6,530 bases of DNA from Nitrospinales bacterium (GTDB lineage: Bacteria; Nitrospinota_A; UBA7883; JACRGQ01). Of this stretch, positions 5,661-6,530 are shown piece by piece. The notes beneath the pieces are model-generated. The model was not told the DNA's origin, did no database searches, and saw only the letters and a list, made by a program, of their open reading frames with translations. Made by a program: the position numbers and the translations under genes. Positions within the stretch are counted from its first letter, which is position 1, and each line of letters opens with the position of its first letter. Location of the stretch: positions 1 through 6,530 of the forward strand of contig JAHFEI010000122.1 of assembly GCA_023248615.1 (NCBI GenBank), in the 5' to 3' direction.

Positions 5661-6530
5661 ATGGGTGAGCGCGATTTCAAGAAGGACGTGGTGATTGACT
5701 ATTCAAACGTGATGGCTCCTGCCGTAGGCTCCAGCCACGGGATATTGCAGGGCGAACTGGACGGGTTGCAACCCAGGGCGGACGAGGCGCACAAATTACT
5801 CTCTACCCTTAAGGCAAGCGGCAAGATAGGCTTTTTCAACCTTCACGAAACCGACACGCGCCCCATAAAAAAATACGCCGCCAAAGTGCGTGAAAAATAC
5901 GAAAACATGGTGGTGCTTGGCATAGGCGGCTCGGCGCTGGGAACCATCGCGATAAACAACGCGGTCAACCACAGCCTTTCAAACGTACTGCCCAAGCGCA
6001 AGCGTAACGGATACCCGCGCCTTTTTGTGGCGGACAACATAGACCCAGACCAGTTTGGCGAACTTCTGCAGACCCTCGATCCCAAGAAAACGCTTTTTAA
6101 CGTCATTTCAAAGTCCGGTGCCACTGCCGAGACGATGAGCCAGTTCATGATTGTTTATGACATGCTGAACAAAAAGCTGAAGGGCAAGTGGAAGAAGAAA
6201 GTTTTGATAACTACCGATGCGCAAAAAGGTATTTTGCGGGATATCGTGAAGGAGCATAAGCTCGATTCGTTTGAAGTCCCTGCGAATGTCGGCGGCAGGT
6301 TCTCTGTGTTTTCCGCCGTCGGGCTTTTGCCGCTGGCTTGCGCCGGGGTGGATATAGACGCGCTGTTGAAAGGTTCCGCGCGGATGGTGGAGCGGACATC
6401 TTCCGGCGACATCATGAAAAATCCGGCATACCTCCTTTCTTCCATTCTTTACCTTGCCGATATCGCCAAGCAAAAGCCGATGGTGGTGATGATGCCGTAT
6501 TCGTACAAGCTTTACGGCATCGCCGATTGG
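5661..6530 (+). CDS. pgi: Glucose-6-phosphate isomerase, N-terminal part (3' end outside window)
   Basis: It interconverts glucose-6-phosphate and fructose-6-phosphate in the cytoplasm, linking glycolysis and gluconeogenesis to sugar-nucleotide supply. The frame is open for 290 codons to the window end. Within it are the first SIS-domain phosphosugar loop VLGIGGSALGT (85-95), the second phosphate-binding loop ISKSGATAET (149-158), and the PGI family signature NVGGRFSVFSAVG (209-221), followed by PLA and the region ending MMPYSYKLYGIADW. The GIGGS loop comes at about residue 88, much earlier than in the roughly 550-residue E. coli type, so this is the shorter bacterial form of the family; I infer a full length of about 450-530. 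The start is fixed by a perfect Shine-Dalgarno. It diverges from lysS. Its product fructose-6-phosphate is the substrate of the ManC isomerase domain, a metabolic link with the genes to the left, though they are not in one operon. Family assignment is secure. Confidence 0.95.
   Translation, partial: MGERDFKKDVVIDYSNVMAPAVGSSHGILQGELDGLQPRADEAHKLLSTLKASGKIGFFNLHETDTRPIKKYAAKVREKYENMVVLGIGGSALGTIAINNAVNHSLSNVLPKRKRNGYPRLFVADNIDPDQFGELLQTLDPKKTLFNVISKSGATAETMSQFMIVYDMLNKKLKGKWKKKVLITTDAQKGILRDIVKEHKLDSFEVPANVGGRFSVFSAVGLLPLACAGVDIDALLKGSARMVERTSSGDIMKNPAYLLSSILYLADIAKQKPMVVMMPYSYKLYGIADW

Noticed and set aside
5468..5680. A 70-codon minus-strand frame in the lysS-pgi gap
   Set aside because: It starts inside pgi, runs antisense through the pgi Shine-Dalgarno and promoter region, resembles no family I know, and its low-complexity C-terminal half reads through the GC hairpin.
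5843..6473. Minus-strand frames opposite pgi
   Set aside because: The plus strand in this stretch encodes the intact PGI motifs in a continuous frame, so the antisense frames are by-products.

Overview
The window holds six protein genes from a bacterial chromosome of moderate G+C with frequent ATA isoleucine codons. The gene content (dTDP-rhamnose and GDP-mannose synthesis for surface polysaccharide) suits a Gram-negative-type envelope, but I cannot name a phylum from this sequence. I found no mobile element, CRISPR array, tRNA or rRNA.

Layout. Positions 1-1414 (+) carry the 3' end of rfbB (dTDP-glucose 4,6-dehydratase) and the complete rfbD (dTDP-4-dehydrorhamnose reductase). They overlap by a TTGA junction, and rfbD most likely starts at a TTG codon. 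A short GC hairpin with a T-rich tail, followed by a weak promoter-like sequence, lies between rfbD and the next gene. Positions 1495-3830 (+) carry rfbA (glucose-1-phosphate thymidylyltransferase) and manC (mannose-1-phosphate guanylyltransferase with a C-terminal type II mannose-6-phosphate isomerase cupin), which overlap by one base (TGATG). A hairpin with the manC stop codon in its loop separates manC from the convergent lysS (class II lysyl-tRNA synthetase, minus strand). The lysS start is best placed at 5338. After a divergent intergenic region with promoter-like boxes and one GC-rich hairpin, pgi (glucose-6-phosphate isomerase) begins at 5661 (+) and runs off the window end.

How the genes fit together. 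RfbA makes dTDP-glucose from glucose-1-phosphate, RfbB converts it to the 4-keto-6-deoxy sugar, and RfbD performs the last reduction to dTDP-L-rhamnose. The 3,5-epimerase RfbC is not in the window. ManC makes GDP-mannose, and its cupin domain can feed mannose-6-phosphate from fructose-6-phosphate, the product of Pgi. So five of the six genes sit on the hexose-phosphate to nucleotide-sugar route, and lysS is an unrelated housekeeping gene on the other strand. These are well-known families; I see no convincing evidence of an undescribed system. The points worth a second look concern gene starts, transcription-unit boundaries, hairpins and one motif substitution.
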